The position numbers and the translations under genes are program-made. DNA of 64,000 nucleotides from JAHEEL01 sp963715255 (GTDB taxonomy: Bacteria > Actinomycetota > Acidimicrobiia > Spongiisociales > UBA5794), in the NCBI GenBank assembly GCA_963715255.1, contig CAVQRN010000004.1:1-64000 (forward strand), written 5' to 3'. Positions 45,550-55,321 of the stretch are shown here, piece after piece (the first letter of the stretch is position 1; every line of letters starts with the position of its first letter). The notes beneath the pieces are model-generated. The model made no database searches. It was not told the DNA's origin and saw only the letters and a list, made by a program, of their open reading frames with translations.

Positions 45550-47244
45550 ATGGCCATGCCGACGGACCTCGAGATCGCGAGCGCAGCGAGACTCCACCCC
45601 GTTGAAGGCATCGCAGCAGAGATGGGGATCGCGCCCGATCATGTCGAGCACCACGGCCGAGAGATAGCAAAGATCTCGCTCGCAGCAATCGACCAGATGG
45701 GCCCGCCACGGGCGAAGTACGTGCTGGTCACGGCGACAAACCCGACGCCGCTCGGAGAAGGCAAGACGACGATTGCAGTTGGGCTTGCCCAGGCTTTCAA
45801 ACACATCGATCGAAGGGCCGTCGTCACGCTCAGACAGCCTTCGCTTGGACCGACGTTCGGGATCAAGGGTGGAGCGGCGGGTGGTGGCTATTCGCAGGTC
45901 GTTCCGATGGAAGAGATGAACCTTCACCTCACCGGTGATTTCCATGCGGTCACGGCAGCGAACAATCTCATTTCGGCGCTGATCGACAACCAGATCTACC
46001 ACGGCAATCAGCTGTCGATCGGGACGGGCGACGTCACATGGCGCCGCGTCCTCGACGTCAACGACCGCACGCTGCGCAACGTGGTGACCGGCCTTGGAGG
46101 AAGGACCAACGGCGTGCCGCGGGAGACCGGGTTCGATATCACAGCCGCTTCGGAGATCATGGCCATGCTGGGTCTGGCGACCAGCCTCAGGGGCCTCCGC
46201 GAGATGCTCGGCCGCACCGTCATCGGTTTCGACCGCCACGGTAGAGCGGTCACCGCAGAAGAGGTCAAAGCAGCCGGGTCGGCGGCCGTGCTGCTCAAGG
46301 ACGCCTTGTCTCCCAACCTGATGCAGACGCTCGAAGGCACACCCGCCATCGTGCACACCGGACCCTTCGCAAACATCGCCCATGGCAGCTCGTCGATTGT
46401 CGGCGACTACGTCGGCATGCGGGGCGGCGACTATCTGATCACGGAAGCAGGCTTCGGGTCAGACATCGGCGCCGAGAAGTTCTTCAACATCAAGTGCAGG
46501 GCATCCGGACTTGCTCCTGATGCTGCAGTCGTCGTGACGACCGTTCGGTCGATGAAATTCCACTCTGGGAAGTACACCATCAAGGTCGGTCGACCCCTTC
46601 CGACGGCGCTGTTCGAAGAGAATCCCGGCGATGTGCTCGAAGGGACGGCCAACCTCCGACAGCACATCCGTATCGTGCGCCGCCATGGGGTCGTTCCCGT
46701 GGTCGCAATCAATGCGTTCCCGACAGACTTCGCTTCGGAACATGAAGCCATCGTTGCGGTCTGTGAGGAAGAGGGGGTGCGGTGGGCGGTCGCCCAACCC
46801 CATGCGGACGGCGGCCCGGGCATGGTGGACCTGGCTCGCGCGGTCGAAGACGCGGTGGCGGAGGGTTCGAACTTCCGGATGCTGTATCCGGATGACATGC
46901 CGCTGCGCGACAAGATCGAGACGATCGCGACCGACATCTACGGTGCAGACGGCGTCAAGTTCGACGCCATCGCAGAGCGTCAACTCGCCCGGTATGAGGA
47001 TCTCGGGTGGGGACATCTCCCGGTCTGTATGGCGAAGACTCAGTACTCGTTGAGCCACGATGCATCGCTGCTCGGCGCCCCCACCGGGTGGATTCTCCGC
47101 GTTCGAGAGGTGCAAGCCGCGATCGGCGCCGGTTTCATTCTCCCCCTTACAGGGACGATCACTCGGATGCCGGGCCTCGGCGCCCACCCATCCGCCCACG
47201 CAATGGACATCGATGACGACGGGAACGTGGTGGGGCTGTCGTAG
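45550..47244 (+). CDS. fhs: Formate-tetrahydrofolate ligase
   Basis: Fhs makes 10-formyl-THF from formate, THF and ATP. This 564-residue protein has the P-loop-like VTATNPTPLGEGKTTIAVGL, RQPSLGPTFGIKGGAAGGGY and FSTD-equivalent segments, NLHLTGDFHAVTAANNLISA, and VHTGPFANIAHGSSSIVGDY. Length is typical of the family. ATG 45550 (or 45556) follows the DHOD-like gene by 4 bases, so it is part of the PFOR transcript. With GcvP in the same region it supports active one-carbon folate metabolism. The gene is intact. Confidence 0.96.
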   Translation: MAMPTDLEIASAARLHPVEGIAAEMGIAPDHVEHHGREIAKISLAAIDQMGPPRAKYVLVTATNPTPLGEGKTTIAVGLAQAFKHIDRRAVVTLRQPSLGPTFGIKGGAAGGGYSQVVPMEEMNLHLTGDFHAVTAANNLISALIDNQIYHGNQLSIGTGDVTWRRVLDVNDRTLRNVVTGLGGRTNGVPRETGFDITAASEIMAMLGLATSLRGLREMLGRTVIGFDRHGRAVTAEEVKAAGSAAVLLKDALSPNLMQTLEGTPAIVHTGPFANIAHGSSSIVGDYVGMRGGDYLITEAGFGSDIGAEKFFNIKCRASGLAPDAAVVVTTVRSMKFHSGKYTIKVGRPLPTALFEENPGDVLEGTANLRQHIRIVRRHGVVPVVAINAFPTDFASEHEAIVAVCEEEGVRWAVAQPHADGGPGMVDLARAVEDAVAEGSNFRMLYPDDMPLRDKIETIATDIYGADGVKFDAIAERQLARYEDLGWGHLPVCMAKTQYSLSHDASLLGAPTGWILRVREVQAAIGAGFILPLTGTITRMPGLGAHPSAHAMDIDDDGNVVGLS

Positions 47245-47319
47245 AGGTCGGCTCCAGGCTCTGGCCGGCCGTTCATTCCCCCTCTCTAGACTGGCTTCCG
47301 AACCCACAGGAGGCACACG

Positions 47320-49501
47320 TTGACCACCACCGAGACGCCACCGGACAGCGACGAGAAGCGCGCGGGGTGGAAGGTCACGCCGAGTCGAGTTCTCGGGGTT
47401 CTCGCAGGTCTGTCGGTCGTGGGGACGCTGATCTTCTGGTGGCTCGGGTCGCTGCCCGAAGAGCCGCATTTCGAGATTGGGCGACCGATCTTCGGGAACA
47501 TCCCCGCGCTGATCGTTGCCCTCTTCTACATGACGATCGCAACATTCCTCGGTGTCACGCTCTACCTCTTCGCTCAGCGGGCGAAGAGTTGGGAGCGGGG
47601 ATCCTGGGAGACCCGCTCCGGGCTGTGGAAACAGCGGATGATCGGGCTGCGGGATGCGCTACTGATGCGCACCGTGCTGGAGGACCGTCAGGCTGGTCTC
47701 ATGCACTCGATGATCTACTGGGGCTTCATCGTCCTCATGATCGGCACGGCCATACTCGAACTCGACCACATCCTCCCTGCCTCGTTGAAGTTCCTCCACG
47801 GATGGTTCTATGAGGGCTACTCGGCGGTGCTCGACGCGGCCGCCGTCGTGTTCGTAGTCGGCATCGTGTGGGCGGCGGTGCGTCGGTACGGGCAGAAGCC
47901 GTGGCGTCTCAGAGCGAAGACACGGCCGGAGGACGCATGGATCCTGTTCACCCTCGGCCTCATCGGCGTGACCGGTCTGCTAACCGAGGCGGCCCGGATC
48001 TCGTACAGCGGTCAGCCGTCGTTCGAGGTGTGGTCGTTCGTCGGCTACCCACTGTCCTATCTGATTCCGTCAGCGACGGCGTCGGGCTGGCATCAGGCGT
48101 TCTGGATCATCCACGCCGTGGCGTTCGTCGCCTTCCTCGTCATCCTTCCGACGACGAAACTCCGCCACGTCTTCACCACGCCCGCGAACCTTGCGTTGGC
48201 TCCTCGAGATCGGCCAAAGGGCAGCGATGCGCGAGGTTCCGAACCTCATGGAGGTGGAAGACATCGAGACGATCGGCGCGTCCCGGGTCGGTGAGTTCAC
48301 ATGGAAGCAACTCTTTGACACCGACGCCTGCACGGTCTGCGGCCGGTGCACGGAGGTGTGCCCTGCGAACCAGACCGGGAAGCCACTCGATCCACGAGAG
48401 ATCGTGCTCAAGCTCGGACAGGTCGCGGCGGAGACGGCGGCCGATCCGATCTCTCCAACGGTGAGCGTGGACGGAGACCTCACCGTCTCATCTGACCTCG
48501 TCTTCGAGCGGATCACTCCCGGGGAGTTGTGGTCGTGCACGACCTGCCGAGCCTGCGATGAGGTGTGCCCGGCAGGCCTCGAGATCGTCGACAAGATCCT
48601 CGATATGCGACGTTTCCTGTCGCTCATGGAGGCGGAGTTTCCGCCGGAACTTGGCAAGGCCTACGTGAGTCTCGAGAACTCCTCGAATATCTACGGGATG
48701 GACCAGACGACCCGAGGGGACTGGGTCAAGGAACTCGACTTCAAGGTGAAGTTCCTCGACGAGCCGGGCGTGACGGCGGAGTACCTCTACTGGGTGGGCT
48801 GCGCCGGTTCGTTCGACGACCGGAACCGGAAGGTCACGATCGCCACGGCGAAGCTGCTGCACGAGGCCGATGTCGACTTCGCGATCCTTGGGAAGAAGGA
48901 ACTCTGCACCGGTGATCCAGCCCGTCGCACGGGCAACGAGTACGTGTTCCAGGGCCTGGCGTTGCAGAACATCGAGACGCTGAACGATCTCGGGGTCACC
49001 AAGATCGTCACGCAGTGTCCGCATTGCTTCAACACACTTCAGAACGAGTATCCGCAGTTCGGAGGGGACTACGAGACGATCCACCATTCGGACCTTCTGA
49101 TGCGTCTCGTTGATGAAGGGAGGATCACGCCCAAGTCGAACGGGCAGACCGTCACCTTCCACGATCCGTGTTACCTCGGCCGCTACAACGACGTGTACGA
49201 GGCGCCCCGTGGTGTCGTCGATGCGATCGGAACGCGGGTCGAGATGCCGCGAACCGAGAGCAACTCCTTCTGCTGCGGAGCCGGTGGCGGGAAGATGTGG
49301 TACGAGGAGGACACCGGGAAGAAGATCAACATTGAGCGGACCGAGGAGGCCGTCGCGTGTGGCACCGATGTGGTCGCGACCGGTTGCCCGTTCTGCTTCG
49401 TGATGATCGATGACGCCGTGCGTGATCTCGGGGTCGAGGAGACCGTGGTGGTGAAGGACATCGCGATGCTCCTCGAGGAGAGCATCCGCCCGGAGGCGTG
49501 A
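47320..49501 (+). CDS. EtfD-like heme/Fe-S membrane oxidoreductase, frameshifted
   Basis: A TTG start at 47320 follows a good CAGGAGG site. The N-terminal 300 residues form about five or six membrane helices of the nitrate-reductase-gamma type (GLMHSMIYWGFIVLMIGTAI; WHQAFWIIHAVAFVAFLVIL), with histidines for heme. After a break near 48228, the second frame gives two 4Fe-4S motifs (CTVCGRCTEVCP and CTTCRACDEVCP) and two CCG-type domains (TQCPHCFNTLQNEYPQ; FCCGAGGGKMWYEEDTGKK; HDPCYLGRYNDVY). The length 2182 is 3n+1. Mycobacterial EtfD (Rv0338c) has this architecture and passes ETF electrons to menaquinone. That function is inferred here by likeness. No etfAB is nearby. Confidence 0.85.
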
Positions 49502-49989
49502 GCGCCGACACTCTGCTCATTGTCCTCGTCGCGGTCATCATGGTGATCGGCGTCGCCGGGACAGTGCTGCCGATCCTGCCCGGTTTGTGGGTGATCTGGG
49601 CTGCTGCCGCGGGGTATGGGGTCCTGGCAGGGTTCGGAACCGGCGGGTGGATAGCAATGGTGTTGATCACGGCGCTGGCGATCGCCGGTACGGCCTCCGC
49701 GTTCTATCTCCCGCAGCGCACGGCTTCGGAAGGTCGGTGTCCCCTGGTGGGGGCAAGTGATCGCTCTCGGTTTCGCGATTGCCGGCTTCTTCATCGTTCC
49801 GGTAGTTGGGGCTCCGCTCGGATTCGTGGTCGGGATCTTGGTCACGACGATCGCGCGGGAGCGTCACGTCATGGGTGCACTCAATGCGACCTGGGCGACA
49901 CTCAAGTCGATGTTGCTCGCCTCCGGAGTCCAGTTTGCCGTCGGCGTGGCCATGGTTGCGATGTGGGTGCTGTGGGTCTGGCTGGGTAG
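49498..49989 (+). CDS. DUF456 membrane protein, frameshifted
   Basis: The start GTG at 49498 overlaps the EtfD-like stop. The first frame gives DTLLIVLVAVIMVIGVAGTV and GLWVIWAAAAGYGVLAGFG, with glycine-rich membrane helices typical of DUF456. Near 49736 the frame breaks, and VIALGFAIAGFFIVPVVGAP with LGFVVGILVTTIARERHV continues. The protein ends around 49980. The exact end is unclear because the second frame runs on antisense over malG. The function of DUF456 is not known. The protein has about four helices in the cytoplasmic membrane. Coupling to the EtfD-like gene may reflect transcription only. Confidence 0.7.
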   Translation: MSADTLLIVLVAVIMVIGVAGTVLPILPGLWVIWAAAAGYGVLAGFGTGGWIAMVLITALAIAGTASAFYLPQRTASEGRCPLVGASDRSRFRDCRLLHRSGSWGSARIRGRDLGHDDRAGASRHGCTQCDLGDTQVDVARLRSPVCRRRGHGCDVGAVGLAG

Positions 49990-49995
49990 AACCAG

Positions 49996-50995
49996 CTACC
50001 CCTTGACCGAACCCTGCGTCAGACCAGAGACAATCGCTTTCTGCGCGATGAGGAACGTGACCACAATCGGAAGTGCTCCAACCACAGCGCCGGCAGCGAG
50101 TTCACCCCACTTCGAGGCGTACTCGGCGATCGTGTAGTTCTGCAGACCGAGGATGTAGGTGAGTTGCGACGTGGACCGGAGCATCGTTCGTGCGAGGAGA
50201 TACTCCGAGAACGTGTTGACCACGGTGATGATGAAGATGACCGCCAGGATCGGGCGCGTGAGCGGGAGGATGATCCGCCAGAAGATCAGCGACGGACCTG
50301 CACCGTCGACCCTGGCCGCTCGTCGAGCGACATCGGGACCGAGTCCATGAATCCTTTGATGAGGAATGTGTTGAACCCGATCGCTCCTCCCAGATAGACG
50401 AGGATGAGTCCGGCGTGTGTGTTGAGTCCGAACGCCGGGAACGCCACGCCGATGCGTTGCAGGATCAGGAAGATCGCGATGAACATCAGATACTGGGGGA
50501 AGACCTGGACGAGCAGAAGGCTGAGGAGTCCGAGGCGCCGTCCCCTGAAACGGAATCGGCTGAATGCGTAGGCAGCCATGGCCGCGAGAAGGAGGTTGAA
50601 GCTCGCCGCGAGGATGGAGATCTTCCACGAATTCCACAACCACGTCATGAATGGATTGAGGGGCGGATTCGAGAAGATCGTTCGGTGGCTGTCGAGCGTC
50701 GCTCCGTCCGGGATCAGCTTGGCGTTGGACAGACTGTCGACCGGGTTGACCGAGGCCGAGATGATCCAGACCACCGGGTACAGGGCGAAGAAGACGACGA
50801 TCAGAGCGACGAGGTGGCGCCATCCGACCTCTCGGACCCATCGCTTCAACGGCAGCGGCGGCGACTTCTCTTTCGGCTTCCTGCCCCACGCCTGCGGGCT
50901 GCTGCCACCGAGGCGATGGCGCCGGCGGAGCGAGCACTCGCGGCTGTTCCGCCCACGAGCGGTGTGATCGGATCGGCACGGTTCCTGCGGCCCAT
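49996..50995 (-). CDS. malG: MalG-type sugar ABC permease, two frameshifts
   Basis: This is the inner-membrane permease of a maltose/oligosaccharide importer. A long, Ala-rich N-terminal extension begins MGRRNRADPITPLVGG at ATG 50995, next to the malF stop. After a break near 50905 follow LKRWVREVGWRHLVALIVVF, LAAMAAYAFSRFRFRGRRLG and FLIKGFMDSVPMSLDE. After a break near 50322 the EAA loop ends ARRAARVDGAGPSLIFWRII, followed by LPLTRPILAVIFIITVVNTF. The EAA loop, which contacts the ATPase, straddles the second break. It forms malE-malF-malG. The ATPase gene (malK/msiK) is not here and may be shared. Confidence 0.85.
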
Positions 50996-50996
50996 G

Positions 50997-52644
50997 TCAG
51001 AGTCCGCCATAGATGTCCTCCAGGCGCCGGGTGAATCGGAAGCCGATGCTCGAGATGATCACGAGGATGAAGAAGATGAGGATGGTGATCGCCGTGCCGA
51101 CTCCGTAGTTGTTGCCGCGTCCAGCCGACACAGCGATGTTGAACGTGAATGTGATCAAGATGTCCGTTGCACCCACGGGCACCGATGCGTCGAGGATCGG
51201 CGGACCGCCTTGCGTGAGAAACTCGACGATGACGAAGTTGTTGAAGTTGAAGGCGAACGATCCGATGAGCAGCGGAGCCAGCGAGACCATGAGCATCGGG
51301 AACGTGATCCGCCGGAACACCTGGAATGCGTTCGCACCGTCGACACGCGCCGCTTCCTGCAGCTCAGCGGGAATCGACGTGAGCGCCCCGGTCGATATGA
51401 GATACATGTACGTGAAGCCGAGCCATGTGTTCACGAGAAGCAGCACCGCGATCTTCGCCCATGTTGGATTCGTGAGCCACGGCACCGGGTCGATGCCGAA
51501 CGTCCCGAGCAGTGAGTTGATCTGTCCGAACTGTTCGTTGAGGAGTGCCGCGCCAGATCAGCACACTCAGGAACGCTGGTATGGCATAGGGCAGGATGTA
51601 GATCGACCGGTAGATTCCGGTTCCCCGCATCCGTTCGCTGTTGAACGTCAGGGCGAGTGCGAGACCGAGCACGAAGGTGAGGAGGACCGATCCAACCGCG
51701 AAGACGATGTTCCAGGCGAGGACGCCGAGGATCGGAACGCGGATCCTGGAGTTGGTGAGGATGTCCCAGTAGTTCTCGAATCCGATGACAACGCGCCAGC
51801 CGGGTTCGAGGACCGAGCCGTCCGCGCAGACGAAGCTGCCTGTGTCATCGGGCATACACGCCTGGTCCGTCGCCCTGTCGAACAGCGTGCCGGTCTCCGC
51901 GTCGTACACATAGCGCTGGGCTCCCTGCACGACGCGGATCCTGCTGGTGCCGATGGGGATCGCCTCGCCGTTCGGCAGGTCCAGCGTCCAACTCTTCAGC
52001 TCGTTCGCTACCGCGAAGAGACCGGCGCCGGAAAGTCGCACAAAGGGGCCGACGCTCGCAGGAAGCCCGTCGTCGCCTTCGACGACGTCGTAGGTGGCAA
52101 CATCCACCGTGCCGTCCTCGGCCGGTTCGGCGGAAGCGGGTCGCGGAATCCCCGCGATGATCTCGCCGGTGTCGTCGTTGACGAGCAAGAACAGAAGCTC
52201 TCCCGTTCCCGGGTCTTGATACACCGCGAGTCCGAACACCACCTCGGCCGCGTCGGGATCCAAGTACGGCTTCGATTCGAGGACCTCGATCGCCTGGTCC
52301 TTCGTCAATGCGTGACCCGTCGACCAGTTCGTCACCGAAACGAACACGGTGAAGATGATGGGAATGATCATGAAGACGAGGAGGAACGTCAGTCCCGGGG
52401 TCAGCCACCGCAGTGCCCCGGTTCCCGGCCAGACGTAGACCCAGTTGATGAGGACGACGAGGACTGCAAGGAAGCCGGCGATCACCCAGTCACCTTCGCC
52501 GATGAACACGATGAACGCATACACCGCAAGCGCATCGAGGAGCGCAAGACCGGCCATCTTGAGCCAGAAGCCGAGGCCGAGCGACGAGGACCATCGGTCT
52601 GTCCGTTCGCTGCCCTCGGGCTGTCGGATGTCGAGATCGGTCAT
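50997..52644 (-). CDS. malF: MalF-type sugar ABC permease, frameshifted
   Basis: This is a membrane permease with a large inserted periplasm-facing domain of about 190 residues between early helices, the hallmark of MalF. It begins MTDLDIRQPEGSERTDRW. Helices include WLTPGLTFLLVFMIIPIIFT and IYRSIYILPYAIPAFLSVLI. The frame breaks near 51555 in a GCGCG run, and then NPTWAKIAVLLLVNTWLGFT and the EAA loop LTSIPAELQEAARVDGANAF follow. Length 1648 is 3n+1, pointing to one inserted base. It lies about 115 bases after malE. A strong hairpin between them may lower malF expression. Confidence 0.88.
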
Positions 52645-52690
52645 TCGGCCGGCATGATAATCGGTGTGTCAGAGCAGGACCGGACGCGAA

Positions 52691-52716
52691 GCGGGAGGGG
52701 CCGAAGCCCCTCCCGC
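52691..52716 (-). terminator. Stem-loop between malE and malF
   Basis: GCGGGAGGGGC (52691-52701) and its exact complement (52706-52716) enclose a CGAA tetraloop. The 11-pair GC stem follows the malE stop by 44 bases and precedes malF by 47. Such elements often allow high malE with less malF/malG, through partial termination or mRNA protection. No T-run is present. Confidence 0.7.
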
Positions 52717-52759
52717 ATCCTTCGTGTGAGCGGGACGAATCCCGCGATCACGGACTTGG

Positions 52760-54091
52760 TCAGCCTTCTACGGCTGCGCGAACCTGCTCGGCTGCGTTCG
52801 CCATCGCGGTGGCCGCATCGATCTGGAGATTGCGCACGCCGAGGATCTGCTCACCGAGCGGACCCCAGACGCTGCCCATCTCTGGGATGTTGGGCATCGG
52901 GAATCCGTCCGCACCGGACAACGCGAAGGTCTCGGCGATCGGGTTGTCGGCCGCAACGGACTCGAAGGTGGTCTTGAAGACCGGGTTGCGTGGGTCGGCC
53001 TCGTAGAGCGCCAGCATCGCATCATCGGTGGCGATGTAGTCGAGGAGGAACGCCTCGGCGATGCCGGTGTTCTCGCTGAACTGGTTGATGAACCAACCGC
53101 CGGCACCGAGGAATGGACGCATCGGCTGTCCCTCGATGGTCGGGAGCTTCGCCACGCCGTAGGGAATCCCGAGCTCGTCGAAGCCCGCGAGCTGCCACGG
53201 ACCGCTCAGGAAGAATGCCGCCTTGCCGTCCTGGAACTGCGTCTGGGCGTCGCCGCCGTTGACGTTCCCGACGTAGCCGTCCTTGACGAGCTGCTCGAGG
53301 ACCGTCACGCCTGCGACCGCTCCTTCGTTATCGAGGCCAACGTCGGTGACGTCGTAGCCGGTTGCGGCGTCGAAGGCAAAGATGTCCGCGAGAGCCGAAA
53401 CGAATGCGTAGTTGTGGTACGGATCTGCTCCGTCGCCGCCGCCGGGGATGGCCCAGCAATTCTCGATGTCGGAGAGCTGCGTCACAGACCGCGGTGAGCT
53501 CCTCGAGCGTCGTCGGTGGCTGGGACAGATCCGGTGTTGTAGTACAGGGCGACCGCTTCACTCTGATACGGCAGGGCATTAGAGCCTGGCCCGTTGTTAG
53601 TTGACACGATTGCAGGGCTTACCGGGAACCATTCATCGTCCAGCGTTGCCGCCGAGGTCGATCGGTGCCGAGATGCCGCTTGCGGGCCGTCTCGCCAGGT
53701 CCCGAGTCCGTGGGCGCCGATGAAGATGTTCCAGGGACCTTCGCCGGCCGGAGCGGCCGTCGTGGACCTGTTCGCGCAAGTCGTCGAAGACGATCACGTC
53801 GATGACGAGATTGACATTGGTCTTCTTCCGACCTGGAGTTCCGAGCGTCTCGAGGATCGGGGCACGTTTTCTCGTCTGCCTGCGGATCGTCACGATTGGG
53901 ATCGCCATCGGCTCTGCGGCGCCGGTCGTTGTGGTCTGCCGCAGTGGTCGTTGTGGTCGCTGCTTCAGTCGTTGTCGTTGTTGCCTCGGTGGATGTGGTC
54001 TCTCTTCGCCGCTGTCGCTGCTACCACATGAGGCGGCAACGAGAGCGAGAGCGAGGACGAGACCAACGAGGAAGATGAATCGGCTCCTCAT
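52760..54091 (-). CDS. malE: MalE-type sugar-binding lipoprotein, several frameshifts
   Basis: It starts MRSRFIFLVGLVLALALVAA with lipobox AASC, so it is a solute-binding lipoprotein. A Thr-rich linker follows in a shifted frame. Family parts are scattered over frames: KRAPILETLG at about 53850, NIFIGAHGLGTW at about 53725, ISAPIDLGGNAGR at about 53650, LPYQSEAVALYYNT at about 53560, and then an intact C-terminal half from 53485 (NCWAIPGGGDGADPYHNYAF; GKAAFFLSGPWQLAGFDELG). At least four frame changes occur before 53480. The dense damage is unlike the single slips elsewhere. It could be a poor-quality stretch or real decay. Expected ligand: malto-oligosaccharides, by likeness to malFG. Confidence 0.8.
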
Positions 54092-54192
54092 GTCGGGAGT
54101 CCCTCCTATGGATGAATCTCAGACCGCTGGATCGCGGCCATCAGGGAGTGTATGCCCCTCTCTCAGCAAGTCCCCACCAACTCGCAGAAGGT

Positions 54193-54209
54193 TTGCAGGG
54201 ATTCTGCAA
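54193..54209. promoter_or_regulatory. Candidate LacI/MalR operator
   Basis: TTGCAG and CTGCAA form perfect 6-base arms with a 5-base centre, in the gap between divergent malE and lacI. MalR sites of actinomycetes carry similar CTTGCAG/CTTGCAAG arms. It starts 33 bases before the lacI ATG, so it could control both directions. Confidence 0.5.
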
Positions 54210-54241
54210 GAAGGGTCGGGACCGTCGTACGCCTGCAATCG

Positions 54242-55262
54242 ATGAGGCCCAAACTCGCCGAAGTAGCTCAACTTGCGGACGTCAGTGAGGCGACGGTCAG
54301 TCGCGTCCTGAACGGTCGTCCCGAGGTAGCGGAGGCGAGTCGCCGTCGCGTGCTCGATGTGATGCGGGATCTTGGATATCGCGAGGTGCCGTCGTGCGAT
54401 CGAATAGTCCCGGTGTCGTTGGCATCATCACCCCCGAACTCGAGAATCCGCTCTTCGCGGTCTTCGCCCAGTCGCTTCTGTCGAATCTTCGCAAGCAGGG
54501 GAATGCTCCCGGTTGTCTGTGCGGCAACGCCGGAGACGGTGAACGAGCAGGACTATCTGGAGCACTTCCTGACGTCTCGGGCCGCCGGTGCGGTCGTGGT
54601 CAACGGCCGGTACGCCCAACCCGAGATCGGATACGGCCCATATGTCGCCTTCCGCGATCAGGGCCTACCGATCGTGCTCGTCAATGGGATCCACGCTGCG
54701 AGCCCACTTCCTGCGGTAGCCATAGACGTGGAAGCCGCCACCGCAGCAGCGGTCCGTCACCTCGTGACGCTCGGCCATCGGAAGATCGGTTTGCTCATCG
54801 GGCCGATGCGCTACTCGCTGTCGCTGGACATGATCGAGGGTTGTCGCGTCGCTGCAGAGCGGCTCGCGGTTGCGTGTGACGACGACATGATCTCCGAGTC
54901 CCTGTTCACCTTCGAGGGCGGTCGGGCCGGTAGTGCACAACTGCTGGAAGATGGAATGACGGGGATCATCGCTGCGAAACGACCTGATGGCAAACGGCGC
55001 GATCGATGCGGTGCGTGCATGGGGCGGCAACGTACCGGACGACGTCTCCGTTGTCGGTTTTGATGGCACCCCCGCAATGGCCTACACGGCGCCAAGGCTC
55101 ACCACGCTGCGTCAACCGATCGATCGCATGTCGGCCGCCGCGACCGCTCTGCTCGTGGACGTCATGGATGGGAACGGCGTGAGCCAGACTCAGGTGTTCG
55201 CGCCCGAGTTGGTCGTGGGTCGCTCAACGGGACCGGTGAAGGCAGCAGTCGGCAGCCGATAG
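54242..55262 (+). CDS. LacI-family regulator, three frameshifts
   Basis: The N-terminal helix-turn-helix is clear (MRPKLAEVAQLADVSEATVS, then RVLNGRPEVAEASRRRVLDV). The ligand domain follows over frames: SPGVVGIITPELENPLFAVF after a break near 54385; LEHFLTSRAAGAVVVNGRYA after one near 54505; and LMANGAIDAVRAWGGNVPDD after one near 54975. The C-terminal SVVGFDGTPAMAYTAPRLTT is intact. As the divergent partner of malEFG it probably represses the importer. Nothing in the ligand domain is lost, only frame-shifted, so the gene may be whole in the organism. Effector is unknown. Confidence 0.85.
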
Positions 55263-55321
55263 TTGGTACTCGGTGCCGACGAGCGATGGTGGCCACCTCC
55301 TCGCGGGGTACGCTGATGCCA

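Noticed and set aside
14641..52644. Programmed +1 translational frameshifting across many genes
   Set aside because: The GH1 site has a TGA at the shift as in prfB, but the other sites have no stop or shared slippery codon, so sequence error explains them better.
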